DNA from: UBA4744 sp963717135
GTDB taxonomy: Bacteria > Actinomycetota > Acidimicrobiia > Spongiisociales > UBA4744
Assembly (NCBI GenBank): GCA_963717135.1
Contig: CAVQVN010000009.1
Span: 1,178,001 to 1,242,000, forward strand
DNA length: 64,000 bases
Direction of reading: 5' to 3'
The notes beneath the pieces were generated by a model. The model worked only from the letters and a program-made list of their open reading frames with translations. It did not search any database and was not told where the DNA came from. Shown in pieces: positions 16,977 to 24,976 of this stretch (position 1 is the first letter of the stretch; the number at the start of each line of letters is the position of its first letter). Made by a program: the position numbers and the translations under genes.

Positions 16977-17441
16977 TCAAACGCCTCCGGGGAACCCGAG
17001 TTGCTTCCACGCTTCGAACACTCCGACCGCCAGAGCGTTGGCCAAATTGAGGCTGCGGGAGCGAGGCAACATGGGGATTCGCACGACGCCTTCGATCCGT
17101 TCCCACCCGAGAATCTCCTCGGGGAGCCCATTGGACTCCGGACCGAAGAGCAGCGCATCGCCCGGGCGATACTCGACCTCGACGTAGGAGCGCTGCCCGT
17201 GCTGGGAAAACGCCCAGATTCGGTCGGGTGCCGCAGCCGTCACGAAATCCTCCAGGCTGTCGTGATTGCAGACGTCGGCCCAATGCCGGTAGTCGAGGCC
17301 GGCCCGCCGCAACCGTGCTTCGTCGAGGGAGAATCCGAGCGGATGGATGAGGTGCAACGTCGTCCCGGTGTTGGCACACAGGCGCATGGCGTTCCCCGTG
17401 TTGGGAGGTATCTCGGGCCGGTACAGAACAACGTGGAACAT
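16977..17441 (-). CDS. trmL: tRNA (cytidine(34)-2'-O)-methyltransferase TrmL
   Basis: 154-residue SPOUT-fold enzyme that 2'-O-methylates the wobble base of tRNA-Leu using S-adenosylmethionine. It has the compact family layout: PEIPPNTGNAMRLCANTG near the N-terminus, LLFGPESNGLPEE as SPOUT motif 2 and RIPMLPRSRSLNLANA as motif 3 with the catalytic-side Ser/Asn. Length equals the E. coli enzyme to within a few residues. The ATG lies 3 nt after the nucS stop, so the two form an operon. Confidence 0.93.
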   Translation of the reverse strand: MFHVVLYRPEIPPNTGNAMRLCANTGTTLHLIHPLGFSLDEARLRRAGLDYRHWADVCNHDSLEDFVTAAAPDRIWAFSQHGQRSYVEVEYRPGDALLFGPESNGLPEEILGWERIEGVVRIPMLPRSRSLNLANALAVGVFEAWKQLGFPGGV

Positions 17442-17444
17442 CGC

Positions 17445-18104
17445 TCAGAAAAGACGGAGGTTGTTGGATTCGATCCCCCGCAGCAGGTCGTAATCGACCT
17501 CGACGGTGCCGATCCCGCGCGCCTCGGCCAGCACCTTCGCCTGCGGCTTGATCGACTGGGCGGCAAAGATTCCCCGCACCGGCGCCAGCCTGGCATCAAG
17601 ATTGAGTCGTTCGAGGTAACGGGCCAGTTGTTCCACCCCGTCGATCTCCCCGCGTCGCTTGATTTCAACGGCAACCGTCCTCCCGGCTTCATCGTGACAC
17701 AGCAGATCGACCGGACCGATGTCGGTCGGGAATTCCCGCCGGATCAGGGTCAGTCCCGCTTCCAGGACGTGTGGGTGTTCGGCCAAAAGGATCTGCAGAT
17801 GGGCTTCAACCCCGTCCTTCTCGAGACCGGGATCAAGACCCATCTCGAGTGAAGAATCCTGCAGGACCTCATCGATGGTGATGATCAATCGTTCGCCGCG
17901 GGGATTGGTGACCACCCACTCCCCTTCTCGTTCTTCCAGATAGTTGGGGGCATTCATCCAGTTGAGCGGCTTGTAGGCGCCGCCGTCGGCATGGATGGCG
18001 ACACATCCATCGGCTTTGACCATGATCAACCGGGTGGCCATCGGGAGGTGGGCCGTCAACCGGCCTTCGTAGTCGACGCTGCACCGGGCGATCATCAGCC
18101 GCAT
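17445..18104 (-). CDS. nucS: Mismatch-specific endonuclease NucS/EndoMS
   Basis: 219-residue actinobacterial/archaeal NucS, which cuts both strands at mismatched bases and provides mismatch repair in bacteria without MutS/MutL. The N-terminal half is the DNA-binding/dimer domain. The C-terminal half carries the nuclease site: D133 in IGPVDLL, and E147 and K149 in VAVEIKRRG. The last residues NNLRLF match the C-terminal beta-clamp-binding tail of characterised actinobacterial NucS. Length is normal for the family. It is the first gene of the nucS-trmL operon. Its presence supports an actinobacterial host. Confidence 0.93.
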   Translation of the reverse strand: MRLMIARCSVDYEGRLTAHLPMATRLIMVKADGCVAIHADGGAYKPLNWMNAPNYLEEREGEWVVTNPRGERLIITIDEVLQDSSLEMGLDPGLEKDGVEAHLQILLAEHPHVLEAGLTLIRREFPTDIGPVDLLCHDEAGRTVAVEIKRRGEIDGVEQLARYLERLNLDARLAPVRGIFAAQSIKPQAKVLAEARGIGTVEVDYDLLRGIESNNLRLF

Positions 18105-18134
18105 GGCCCGGGAGCGTAACAGTCAAGACACCGC

Positions 18135-18140
18135 TAGGTT
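18135..18140 (+). promoter_or_regulatory. Candidate leaderless -10 hexamer TAGGTT
   Basis: TAGGTT ends 6 nt before the ATG at 18147, with only CCCGGG between, leaving no room for a ribosome-binding site. The nucS promoter must lie in the same 42-nt divergent gap. Confidence 0.5.
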
Positions 18141-18146
18141 CCCGGG

Positions 18147-18569
18147 ATGCGCGATCGTACCGCCCAGACCTTATCGACGATCCACACCCTGACGTACCGG
18201 CTGACCGGAGGCCGGGTCGGGCGACGGTTGGTCGGCAACGACATGCTCTTGCTGACCACGCGTGGAAGGAGGAGCGGCCGGCCGCACACAGTCCCGTTGC
18301 TCTATCTGCCCGACGGCGACAACCTGGTCGTCATCGCCTCGTGGGGAGGCCGCCCCCAACACCCCCACTGGTACGCCAACCTCGAAGCTGATCCGCAAGC
18401 GACCGTGCAGGTGCTGGGGCGTCGCTGGAAGGTCACGGCCGAACCGATGGCCGTGGAAGAACGGAACCGTTGGTGGCCGAGAATCGTCGACGCCTACAAC
18501 GGCTATGCGGTCTATCAGGCCCGCACCGACCGCCCGATCCCGGTGGTCAGGCTTCGGCCCGTCGGTTGA
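18147..18569 (+). CDS. Deazaflavin (F420)-dependent nitroreductase-family protein
   Basis: 140-residue split-barrel protein of the DUF385/Ddn family. LLLTTRGRRSGRPHTVPLLYLPDGDNLVVIASWGG is followed by HPHWYANLEADP, the classic arrangement in mycobacterial F420-dependent reductases (TxGRKSG..R..PL, G.....P.W..NL.A.P). Known members reduce nitroimidazoles, quinones or menaquinone with F420H2, while some bind other flavins or heme. No F420 biosynthesis gene lies in the window, so the cofactor is inferred from family. Length is typical. Confidence 0.85.
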   Translation: MRDRTAQTLSTIHTLTYRLTGGRVGRRLVGNDMLLLTTRGRRSGRPHTVPLLYLPDGDNLVVIASWGGRPQHPHWYANLEADPQATVQVLGRRWKVTAEPMAVEERNRWWPRIVDAYNGYAVYQARTDRPIPVVRLRPVG

Positions 18570-18575
18570 CACTTC

Positions 18576-19256
18576 TCACACCCGGACGATTGTGTCCTCT
18601 TCAAACAGGTTTCCGACTTCAAACCCGAACGCCCGGTACACCGCGGGCGGCACGGAGATGTCGGCCAGCCACAACTCCCCCACCTGCGGAGCGTTCGTCA
18701 AGCCCGTCTTGGGTAGGCCCAACGTCATCGTGGCAGTAGCTTGCACACACGGCGTCGCCGCCATCCCGGTAGTCACGTTGAGCCCGCTGGGTGTGTCGAG
18801 CGAGAGTACCGGTGACCCGGAATCATTGGCCCAGTCGATCAGGTCGCGTGAATCACCCCGGGGATCGCCCCGCAAGCTGTAACCGATCAGGGCATCCACG
18901 ATCAGATCCGCCTCCGCGACGGCCCCATGCATCACCGGGACCTGCATCTTCTCCAGGATGGCCAACTGGTGGCCGGGCACGCCGGCGAACTGGGCACCCG
19001 GTCGAGACAGAGCTACGGACACGTTCACCCCGCGGTTGGCCAGATGGCGGGCCGCCACCAGGCCGCCCCCACCGTTGCCACCCGGACCGGCCAGCACGAC
19101 CGCCGCGTCGGGCTGGAACCGGCGTAGCGCCAAATCGGCCAGATTGCGACCGGCGTTCTCCATCATCTGTATCAGTTCGATACCAAGGTCCTCGACCATG
19201 ATTCGATCGACTTCTCGCATCTGTTCTTCGGTGAGTGCCGGCATCGGGCCGCTCAT
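18576..19256 (-). CDS. nnrE: NAD(P)H-hydrate epimerase (YjeF N-terminal domain)
   Basis: 226-residue YjeF_N protein that epimerises damaged R-NAD(P)HX to the S form for repair. LTEEQMREVDRIMVEDLGI with MMENAGRNLADL is the N-terminal signature, AGPGGNGGGGLVAARHL is the nucleotide-binding turn, and DALIGYSLRGDPRG with LDTPSGLN carries the catalytic Asp. Only the epimerase domain is present; the NnrD dehydratase domain fused in many bacteria is missing from this gene and its neighbours. A GGGAGG ribosome site precedes the ATG, and TAGGGT about 30 nt upstream may be the -10. Confidence 0.88.
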   Translation of the reverse strand: MSGPMPALTEEQMREVDRIMVEDLGIELIQMMENAGRNLADLALRRFQPDAAVVLAGPGGNGGGGLVAARHLANRGVNVSVALSRPGAQFAGVPGHQLAILEKMQVPVMHGAVAEADLIVDALIGYSLRGDPRGDSRDLIDWANDSGSPVLSLDTPSGLNVTTGMAATPCVQATATMTLGLPKTGLTNAPQVGELWLADISVPPAVYRAFGFEVGNLFEEDTIVRV

Positions 19257-19352
19257 GACACCTCCCCGTTATCACAAACACCCTATCTATTGGTTCCGGT
19301 TACGATCGAAAGCTGCGGTGGTGTGAGCCGCGGGTCCCAACCGGAGTCCCCA

Positions 19353-20021
19353 ATGAGCATTCGCGTGCTGATAGCCGACGATCAGGTCCTGGTGCGAAGC
19401 GGATTCCGCCGGATCCTGGAAAAGGAAGCCGATATCGAAGTCGTCGGTGAAGCCGGCACGGGCGAAGAAGCCTTCGACCTCACCATCGAACTCGAACCCG
19501 ATGTGGTGCTCATGGACATTCGCATGCCCCGGATGGACGGCATCGAAGCAACCTCCCGGTTGTTCACGTCCGAGGATGCCCCCCACACCAATGTCCTGAT
19601 GCTGACGACCTTCGACCTCGAGGAATACGTCTACGACGCCCTCCGGGCCGGCGCCAGTGGGTTCCTCCTCAAAGACGCCCCCCCGGAGGAGCTGACGGCG
19701 GCGGTGCGGATCATCGCTCGCGGCGATGCGGTGCTGTCGTCAAATGTCAGCAAGCGACTGGTTCGAGAGATCGCCCGACGTCCCCGGCGGGCCGACCCGA
19801 CCCGGTTCGAAGCACTGACCGGGCGGGAGCGTGAGGTGCTTCGCCTCATGGCCCGGGGCTCCACCAACGCCGAGATCGCCGGACAACTTTTCATCTCGGA
19901 GGCAACGGTCAAGACCCACGTCTCGCATGTGCTGGCCAAGCTCAACATCCGCGACCGCGCCCAGGCGATCGTCCTCGCCTACGAATCCGGCTTGGTGGAA
20001 CCGGGATCGCTTGAGATCTAG
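19353..20021 (+). CDS. NarL/FixJ-family response regulator
   Basis: 222-residue two-domain regulator. Receiver residues D9, D10 and phospho-acceptor D55 (VVLMDIRMP), Thr/Lys near LTTFDLEEY and LLKDAPP, and a C-terminal LuxR-type HTH (LTGREREVLRLMARGSTNAEIAG, EATVKTHVSHVLAKL). No histidine kinase gene is adjacent, so its partner is encoded elsewhere. The ATG at 19353 has GGAG six nt upstream and starts directly at the receiver domain. Downstream is the ABC operon with the structured leader, which may be a target, but this is only proximity. Confidence 0.92.
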   Translation: MSIRVLIADDQVLVRSGFRRILEKEADIEVVGEAGTGEEAFDLTIELEPDVVLMDIRMPRMDGIEATSRLFTSEDAPHTNVLMLTTFDLEEYVYDALRAGASGFLLKDAPPEELTAAVRIIARGDAVLSSNVSKRLVREIARRPRRADPTRFEALTGREREVLRLMARGSTNAEIAGQLFISEATVKTHVSHVLAKLNIRDRAQAIVLAYESGLVEPGSLEI

Positions 20022-20095
20022 CCACTACCGGCATCCTTTGGGACGATGCCTCTCCGTCTTGCGAATGACGACAGGGTGTCGGCAAACTACTATCG

Positions 20096-20266
20096 TTGGC
20101 CTCGCCGAGACGGCGGTTGGTTCGGAATGAAGAAGCCGGAGCGATCCGCCAGGGAAGGCCGGACCAACCCTCCGCCACGAAACCGTCCGGCGCGACACGG
20201 CAAGGGGTGCACGGCCCGGATGAGAGTCCGGGCCGTGTCACATTGGCGAGGAATGTCTCGCCCAAT
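20096..20266 (+). ncRNA. Structured leader, candidate cis-regulatory RNA of the ABC operon
   Basis: The 295-nt gap before the ABC ATPase holds three good stems. They are a 10-bp stem 20116-20125 / 20159-20168 (one U-G pair) extended by GGCG/CGCC, an 11-bp perfect hairpin 20210-20220 / 20227-20237 with loop TGAGAG, and a final hairpin 20242-20250 / 20257-20266. CCTCGCC (20100-20106) can instead pair with GGCGAGG (20245-20251), which would break the final hairpin: a mutually exclusive switch typical of riboswitches. AGGGAA and CCGCCAC words recall cobalamin aptamers and CAACCCTCC recalls SAM-IV, but order and spacing fit neither. No family is assigned. Confidence 0.45.
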
Positions 20267-20316
20267 AGAACCGTGAACCTGCCAGCATCAGCCCGAATGT
20301 CAACAAGGACGACGAG

Positions 20317-21051
20317 ATGACGCGCACAGAAATCGCGGCCCGGGCGGACGGGGCCGTGAAGGTCTACGGCGACGGCGAGGCACAAGTACGGGCACTGAAT
20401 GGGATCGACGTCGAGTTCGCAGCTCAGGAATTCACGGCCATCATGGGCCCCTCCGGTTCCGGCAAATCGACGCTCCTGCATTGCCTGGCCGGGCTCGACT
20501 CACTCACCGAAGGTCGCGTTTACATTGGCAATACCGATCTCGGCTTGCTCGACGACGACGATCTCACCCGCTTGCGGCGTGATCAGGTCGGCTTCGTGTT
20601 CCAGGCCTACAACCTGGTGCCGACCCTGAACGCCATAGAGAACATCACGCTCCCGATGGCCATTGCCGGCCGCCGGCCGGACCAGGATTGGGTGGACCGC
20701 ATCATCGACACGATCGGAATCCGCGATCGTCTCCATCACCGCCCAACAGAACTTTCGGGGGGAGAGCAACAACGCGTCGCTGCCGCCCGGGCGCTGGCCG
20801 GCCGACCCGACATCATCTTCGCCGACGAACCCTCCGGCAACCTGGACTCCAGTTCCGGAGCCGAGCTGCTCGGCTTCATGCGGGACGCGGTGAAACAGCT
20901 CGGGCAGACCATCGTGATGGTGACTCACGACCCCGCCGCCGCCGGTTTCGCCGATCGGGTGGTGTTCCTGGCCGACGGAGTGGTGGTCGGCGAGATGCTC
21001 GAACCGACCCGGGAGCGGATCCTCGACCACATCAAACTGCTGGAGGCGTGA
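20317..21051 (+). CDS. ABC transporter ATP-binding protein (MacB/LolD type)
   Basis: 244-residue ATPase with Walker A GPSGSGKST, Q-loop VFQAYNLVPT, signature LSGGEQQRVAAARAL, Walker B IIFADEPSGNLD and switch His in VMVTHD. It belongs to the same MacB/LolD class as the 6331 protein but comes from a separate system. AAGGA lies 7 nt before the ATG. It follows the structured leader 20096-20266, which may control it. The permease starts 4 nt after its stop. Confidence 0.93.
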   Translation: MTRTEIAARADGAVKVYGDGEAQVRALNGIDVEFAAQEFTAIMGPSGSGKSTLLHCLAGLDSLTEGRVYIGNTDLGLLDDDDLTRLRRDQVGFVFQAYNLVPTLNAIENITLPMAIAGRRPDQDWVDRIIDTIGIRDRLHHRPTELSGGEQQRVAAARALAGRPDIIFADEPSGNLDSSSGAELLGFMRDAVKQLGQTIVMVTHDPAAAGFADRVVFLADGVVVGEMLEPTRERILDHIKLLEA

Positions 21052-21054
21052 GCC

Positions 21055-23604
21055 GTGTGGCGGGCAACTGTCAAGGGTTTGCTGGGTCACAAACTCCGCC
21101 TGGCGTTGACCGTGCTGGCCATCACCATCGGAGTGGGATTCGTCGCCGGATCGTTTGTTTTCACAGACACTCTCAGCAGTGTGTTCGACGATCTCTTCTC
21201 CGGCACCACGGCCGGAACCGATGTAGTCGTCAAGCCGATCATCGAGACGGGAAACGATTTCGGCTTCTCACTACCCGAAAAGATCCCCGCCGCGGTACTC
21301 GACGAAATCCGGGCCGTAGACGGAGTCGAAGAGGCTACCGGTTCCCTCTTCTGGTTCGTTCAGCTCCTCGATCAAAACGGTGAAATCGCCAGGACTACCG
21401 GACCGCCCACTTTCGGAGCTTCCTGGACTGACACCAACCGTCCAGGGGCGTTCTCTCTTCGGGAGGGGGAACGGCCGGCCGGCGACGGCCAGGTAGCCCT
21501 GGATCGCAAGACGGCCGAGCGCCTCGGCTTCGAGATCGGCGACACCGTGCAGATCGTCATCTTCGGACCGCCTGAATCCTTCACCCTGGTTGGCCTGGCG
21601 GGATTTGGCGAAGCCGACAACCTGGGCGGAGCCGGATTTGCCTTATTCGACGTTCCGACCGCCCAGCGAATATTCGGCGCGGGTGACGCGTTCGACACGA
21701 TCGACGTGGCAGCCATCCCCGGCGTAGCGCCCGAGGTGCTCGTCGAGCGTCTCCAGCCGATTCTGCCCGACAAGGTCGAGGCGGTCACCGCTCAGAGCGT
21801 CGCCGAGGAGCAAGCCACTGCCTTCAAGGAAGGGCTCGGATTCTTCAATACATTCCTGTTGGTCTTCGCCGGGATAGCCCTCTTCGTCGGAACCTTCATC
21901 ATCCAGAACACCTTCCGGATCATCGTCGCCCAGCGAACCCGGGAACTCGCCCTGTTTCGCGCCCTCGGAGCAACCAGCCGCCAGGTGACCGGCATGGTGC
22001 TCACCGAAGCAGCCATCGTCGGCGTCATCGCCTCCGGGCTTGGGCTGCTCTTCGGCGTCGTCCTGGCCAACGTGCTGGCTCTGGCGTATGAATTCTTCGG
22101 GGGCGACCTGCCCGAAGCCGCGCTCGAGGTGAGGCTCCGAACCGTGTTGGTGGCGATAGCGGTCGGCGTCGTCGTCACCTTGCTGTCGGCCCTGCTTCCG
22201 GCCCGAAAGGCGGCCTCGGTCCCCCCGGTGGCGGCCATGCGCGATGTCGAGTCGACCACCCTCCGATCGATGCGAACCAGGGTGATCGCCGGCGCCGGCA
22301 TTACCGCCTTCGGCGTCGTCCTCGGTCTGATCGGGCTGTTCGTGCAACTGCCCTTCGATTGGATCGATCCGATCGCCCTGGTCGGGGCAGGAGCGGCCGT
22401 CGTGTTCATCGGGGTCGCCGTGATCAGTCCCTTCTTCACCCGGTCGATCGCCGGGACGATCGGACGGCCGTTCCCCCGGTTGTTCGCACTGCCGGGAACG
22501 CTGGCTCGTGAAAATTCCATGCGCAAGCCGCGCCGCACCGCGGCCACCGCGGCAGCCTTGATGATCGGCCTGGCGCTGGTCAGCCTGGCCACCATCCTGG
22601 CGGCTTCATTCCGGGGAACGGTCCGAGAGGTGATCGACGAGAGCTTCCGTGCCGATCTGGTGATCAGCGAACTCGGGTTTGGAGGTATCGGATTCAGCCC
22701 TTCGATCGCCGATGAAGTGGCCGCCCTCCCGGAGATCGATTCGCTGGCCCGAACTCGCTTCGGCCAGGCGGCCATCGGAGAGACCCCGGCTTTTGTGTCG
22801 GCCGTCCAGACGGACACCTTCCTGGATCTGTTCTCGATTGAGCTCATCGACGGTGGGTTCGAAGGGCTGACCTCACCCAGCGTGGCCTTGCGAAGCTCCC
22901 GTGCTGAAACGCTCGGTGTTCAGGTTGGCGATACCCTCGGCATCACCTTCGCCCGCACGGGTTTGGTACAACTACCGGTCGTGGCGATCTGGGAAGGACA
23001 GGGCATCCAGGCTTCGGTCCTGCTTTCGCTCGAAACGTTCGAGGCCAATTTCGTCGAACAACTCGACGCGCAGGTATTGATCGCACTGGCGGACGGAGTC
23101 ACCATCGAGCAAGGCCGGGAGGCCGTCGAATCGGTCACCAGCAGCTTTCCCAATGTCCAGATCCAGGACCAGGCCGACTTCAAGCAACAAACCGAGAGCC
23201 AAATCAACCTGATCCTCAGTCTCATCTTTGTGATGCTGTTGCTGTCTGTGCTGATTGCCCTCCTGGGCATCACGAACACATTGTCACTGTCCATCATCGA
23301 ACGAACCAGGGAGATCGGTCTGCTGCGGGCGGTGGGGATGAGCCGCAAACAGGTGCGACGCATGATCCGTTGGGAGTCCGTGATCATCTCGGTCTTTGGA
23401 GCGGTGTTGGGGGTGGGGCTCGGCATCCTTTTCGGCTGGGCAGTGGTTCGAGCCCTGTCGGACCAGGGTCTCATGTTCGTTCTGCCGGCCGGGCAGTTGA
23501 TCGGAGCCCTCTTTGCGGCCGGCGTCGCCGGCGTGATGGCTGCCATCCTGCCCGCCTGGCGCGCCTCGAGTTTGAACGTGCTCGAAGCCATCGCGTATGA
23601 GTAG
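21055..23604 (+). CDS. ABC transporter permease with two FtsX/MacB domains
   Basis: 849-residue membrane protein with ten predicted helices in the FtsX duplication layout: one N-terminal helix (LRLALTVLAITIGVGFVAG), an extracytoplasmic domain, three helices around residues 265-385, one or two more near 420-470, a second N-terminal helix near 500, a second extracytoplasmic domain, and three final helices ending in the NVLEAIAYE tail typical of lipoprotein/peptide ABC permeases. It starts at GTG 21055, 4 nt after the ATPase stop. Together they form an exporter or mechanotransmitter of unknown substrate. Confidence 0.9.
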   Translation: MWRATVKGLLGHKLRLALTVLAITIGVGFVAGSFVFTDTLSSVFDDLFSGTTAGTDVVVKPIIETGNDFGFSLPEKIPAAVLDEIRAVDGVEEATGSLFWFVQLLDQNGEIARTTGPPTFGASWTDTNRPGAFSLREGERPAGDGQVALDRKTAERLGFEIGDTVQIVIFGPPESFTLVGLAGFGEADNLGGAGFALFDVPTAQRIFGAGDAFDTIDVAAIPGVAPEVLVERLQPILPDKVEAVTAQSVAEEQATAFKEGLGFFNTFLLVFAGIALFVGTFIIQNTFRIIVAQRTRELALFRALGATSRQVTGMVLTEAAIVGVIASGLGLLFGVVLANVLALAYEFFGGDLPEAALEVRLRTVLVAIAVGVVVTLLSALLPARKAASVPPVAAMRDVESTTLRSMRTRVIAGAGITAFGVVLGLIGLFVQLPFDWIDPIALVGAGAAVVFIGVAVISPFFTRSIAGTIGRPFPRLFALPGTLARENSMRKPRRTAATAAALMIGLALVSLATILAASFRGTVREVIDESFRADLVISELGFGGIGFSPSIADEVAALPEIDSLARTRFGQAAIGETPAFVSAVQTDTFLDLFSIELIDGGFEGLTSPSVALRSSRAETLGVQVGDTLGITFARTGLVQLPVVAIWEGQGIQASVLLSLETFEANFVEQLDAQVLIALADGVTIEQGREAVESVTSSFPNVQIQDQADFKQQTESQINLILSLIFVMLLLSVLIALLGITNTLSLSIIERTREIGLLRAVGMSRKQVRRMIRWESVIISVFGAVLGVGLGILFGWAVVRALSDQGLMFVLPAGQLIGALFAAGVAGVMAAILPAWRASSLNVLEAIAYE

Positions 23605-23618
23605 CTACGAGCTTCGAG
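23605..23618. repeat. Heptamer repeat CTACGAG / CTTCGAG
   Basis: Two adjacent 7-nt units, CTACGAG and CTTCGAG, directly after the permease stop. The same CTACGAG unit is repeated at 38978-38991. This is part of the heptanucleotide repeat set described in the findings. Confidence 0.45.
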
Positions 23619-23642
23619 CCGGGCCCGCCGGGTTTACATCGA

Positions 23643-23837
23643 CTTCCCCATGCAAGGGGGAAGTACCCGAGCAAAGCGAGGGGGATAGGAATGGCTTCCC
23701 CATGGAAGGGGAAAGTACCCGAGCAAAGCGAGGGGGATGGGGGTCAAGCGCTGCCGCGAGACCGTCTGGCTGTCGCCTGACCCTCCCCTGGCTCTCTCCC
23801 TTCGGTCGAGCCTTCCCCTCCCTTTCAGAGAGGGGAG
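23643..23837. repeat. Dispersed GC-rich intergenic repeat, copy A
   Basis: Contains two tandem copies (about 23643-23686 and 23695-23738) of a module with CTTCCCC...GGGGGAAG dyad followed by TACCCGAGCAAAGCGAG and GGGGGAT, then a right part with GCGAGACCGTCTGGC and CGCCTGACCCTCCCC. Related copies lie at 36583-36680 (reverse) and 50070-50213. It fills the space between the permease and the convergent marR gene. No ORF is supported in it. Confidence 0.7.
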
Positions 23838-24265
23838 ACCAGCTTCTTCAATGCCCTGGTCAAGGCCTGCGTGTCGGCCTTGGTGAGTCGACTCACAAAA
23901 TGCTCTTCGACTCCGGACAGGTGGACCGGGGCCGCGTTCCTCAGAACATCTCTCCCACTCTCCGTCAGGACGACGTGTGTTCCCCGACGGTCCTCCGGAC
24001 AGGCCCGGCGCTCGATGAGGTCCCGCTTCTCGATCCGTTCGACAAACCGGGTAGTGGCACTCCGGCTGAGTAGAAGCCGATCGGCCAATTCATGCATACG
24101 CAAGCTCCCCCCCGCCTCTTCGAGCTGAACCAATACGTCGTACCAGGTGAGGGGCAATTGGCGTTCGTTCATCAGTTCACGCTCGAGGATGCGCGTCACG
24201 GATGAGTGAGCCTCCAGGAAGAGGCGCCACGCCTCTAGTTGTTCCGGGGAAGGTGTTTTTCCCAT
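23825..24265 (-). CDS. MarR-family transcriptional regulator
   Basis: 146-residue winged-helix regulator. LTWYDVLVQLEEAGGSLRMHELADRLLLSRSATTRFVERIEKRDLIERRACPEDRR covers the HTH, recognition helix and wing (DRR) typical of MarR. A C-terminal helix completes the dimer domain. It is divergent from the YceI gene, with 80 nt between start codons, and the two are likely co-regulated from that gap. The ligand is unknown. Its 3' end abuts repeat copy A. Confidence 0.9.
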   Translation of the reverse strand: MGKTPSPEQLEAWRLFLEAHSSVTRILERELMNERQLPLTWYDVLVQLEEAGGSLRMHELADRLLLSRSATTRFVERIEKRDLIERRACPEDRRGTHVVLTESGRDVLRNAAPVHLSGVEEHFVSRLTKADTQALTRALKKLVSPL

Positions 24266-24345
24266 GTCTTCACCAAAAAAGAATGTCAGTTATGTGCACT
24301 ATGCAACTATTGTACAGCGCAATCACATCAATCAGGAGGTCTTTC
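24266..24345. promoter_or_regulatory. Divergent marR / yceI control region
   Basis: This AT-richer 80-nt gap has a consensus AGGAGGT ribosome site (24334-24340) for the YceI gene, a TATTGT (24308-24313) that could be its -10, and short dyads GTGCAC and TGTACA that could belong to a MarR operator. No perfect operator palindrome is seen. Confidence 0.4.
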
Positions 24346-24915
24346 ATGAGCGATCTACCCACCACCCGCACCATCGATAACCGGACCGTTCCGGCCGTCG
24401 GCCAATGGACGATCGACCCGACCCATTCAACGGTTGCCGCAGTGGCGCGCCATCTCATGGTCACCAAGGTGAGGGGACACTTTGCATCCTTCTCCGGGTC
24501 CATCAACGTGGCGGAGAATCCGGAGAATTCCTCGGTCGAGGTCACGATCGATGCTGCTTCCATCACCACCGGTACCGAAGACCGGGACAATCATTTGAAG
24601 TCCGCCGACTTCCTCGACGTCGAGAGCTACCCCACTCTGACCTTCCGCAGCACCTCGGTCGAGGCCCACGGGGAGAAGTGGACCTTGACCGGCGACCTGA
24701 CCATCCGCAACATCACACGGCCGATTGTGCTCGATATGGAGTTCCTCGGGGTCGCCAACGACCCGTGGGGCAACGCCAAGGCCGCCTTCGCGGCGACGGC
24801 CGAGTTGGAGCGGCACAACTGGGAACTGACCTGGAACGTCCCCCTCGCCCAGGGCGGAGTATTGGTGAGTGACAAATTCAAGATCGAGATCGAGGCGCAA
24901 GCAACCCTCTCCTGA
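24346..24915 (+). CDS. YceI family lipid-binding-like protein (cytoplasmic form)
   Basis: 189-residue lipocalin-like YceI protein. GQWTIDPTHSTVAAVARHLMVTKVRGHF is the family's opening strand pair, NHLKSADFLDVESYPTLTFRST is its central signature, and the end has EIEAQATL. Family members bind polyisoprenoid chains; this version has no signal peptide, like many actinobacterial homologues. Start at ATG 24346 behind a textbook AGGAGGT. The divergent MarR regulator suggests induction by a small molecule. A strong bidirectional terminator follows. Confidence 0.88.
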   Translation: MSDLPTTRTIDNRTVPAVGQWTIDPTHSTVAAVARHLMVTKVRGHFASFSGSINVAENPENSSVEVTIDAASITTGTEDRDNHLKSADFLDVESYPTLTFRSTSVEAHGEKWTLTGDLTIRNITRPIVLDMEFLGVANDPWGNAKAAFAATAELERHNWELTWNVPLAQGGVLVSDKFKIEIEAQATLS

Positions 24916-24921
24916 CCCAAA

Positions 24922-24974
24922 CCGTTCTGGCGTCAATCTGGTGCAATATCCGTACCGGATTGACGCAAGAACGG
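24922..24974. terminator. Bidirectional hairpin terminator between yceI and GH13 genes
   Basis: Arms 24922-24938 and 24958-24974 are complementary at 16 of 17 positions (CCGTTCT...GGCGTCAATC against its reverse complement), and the stem continues inward with GGT/ACC. Loop GCAATATCCGT region. It lies exactly between two convergent stop codons. The GGCGTCAA core resembles the arms of the 46-bp elements at 15760 and 16584. Confidence 0.75.
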
Positions 24975-24976
24975 AG

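Noticed and set aside
20205..20240. GAGAGTCCGGGC-like sequence resembling an RNase P RNA or similar housekeeping RNA
   Set aside because: Only a short word matches; it is the loop and arm of a local hairpin and the other conserved RNase P regions are absent.
20096..20266. Assignment of the leader to a cobalamin or SAM-IV riboswitch
   Set aside because: Several core-like words occur but in the wrong order and spacing; left as an unassigned structured RNA.
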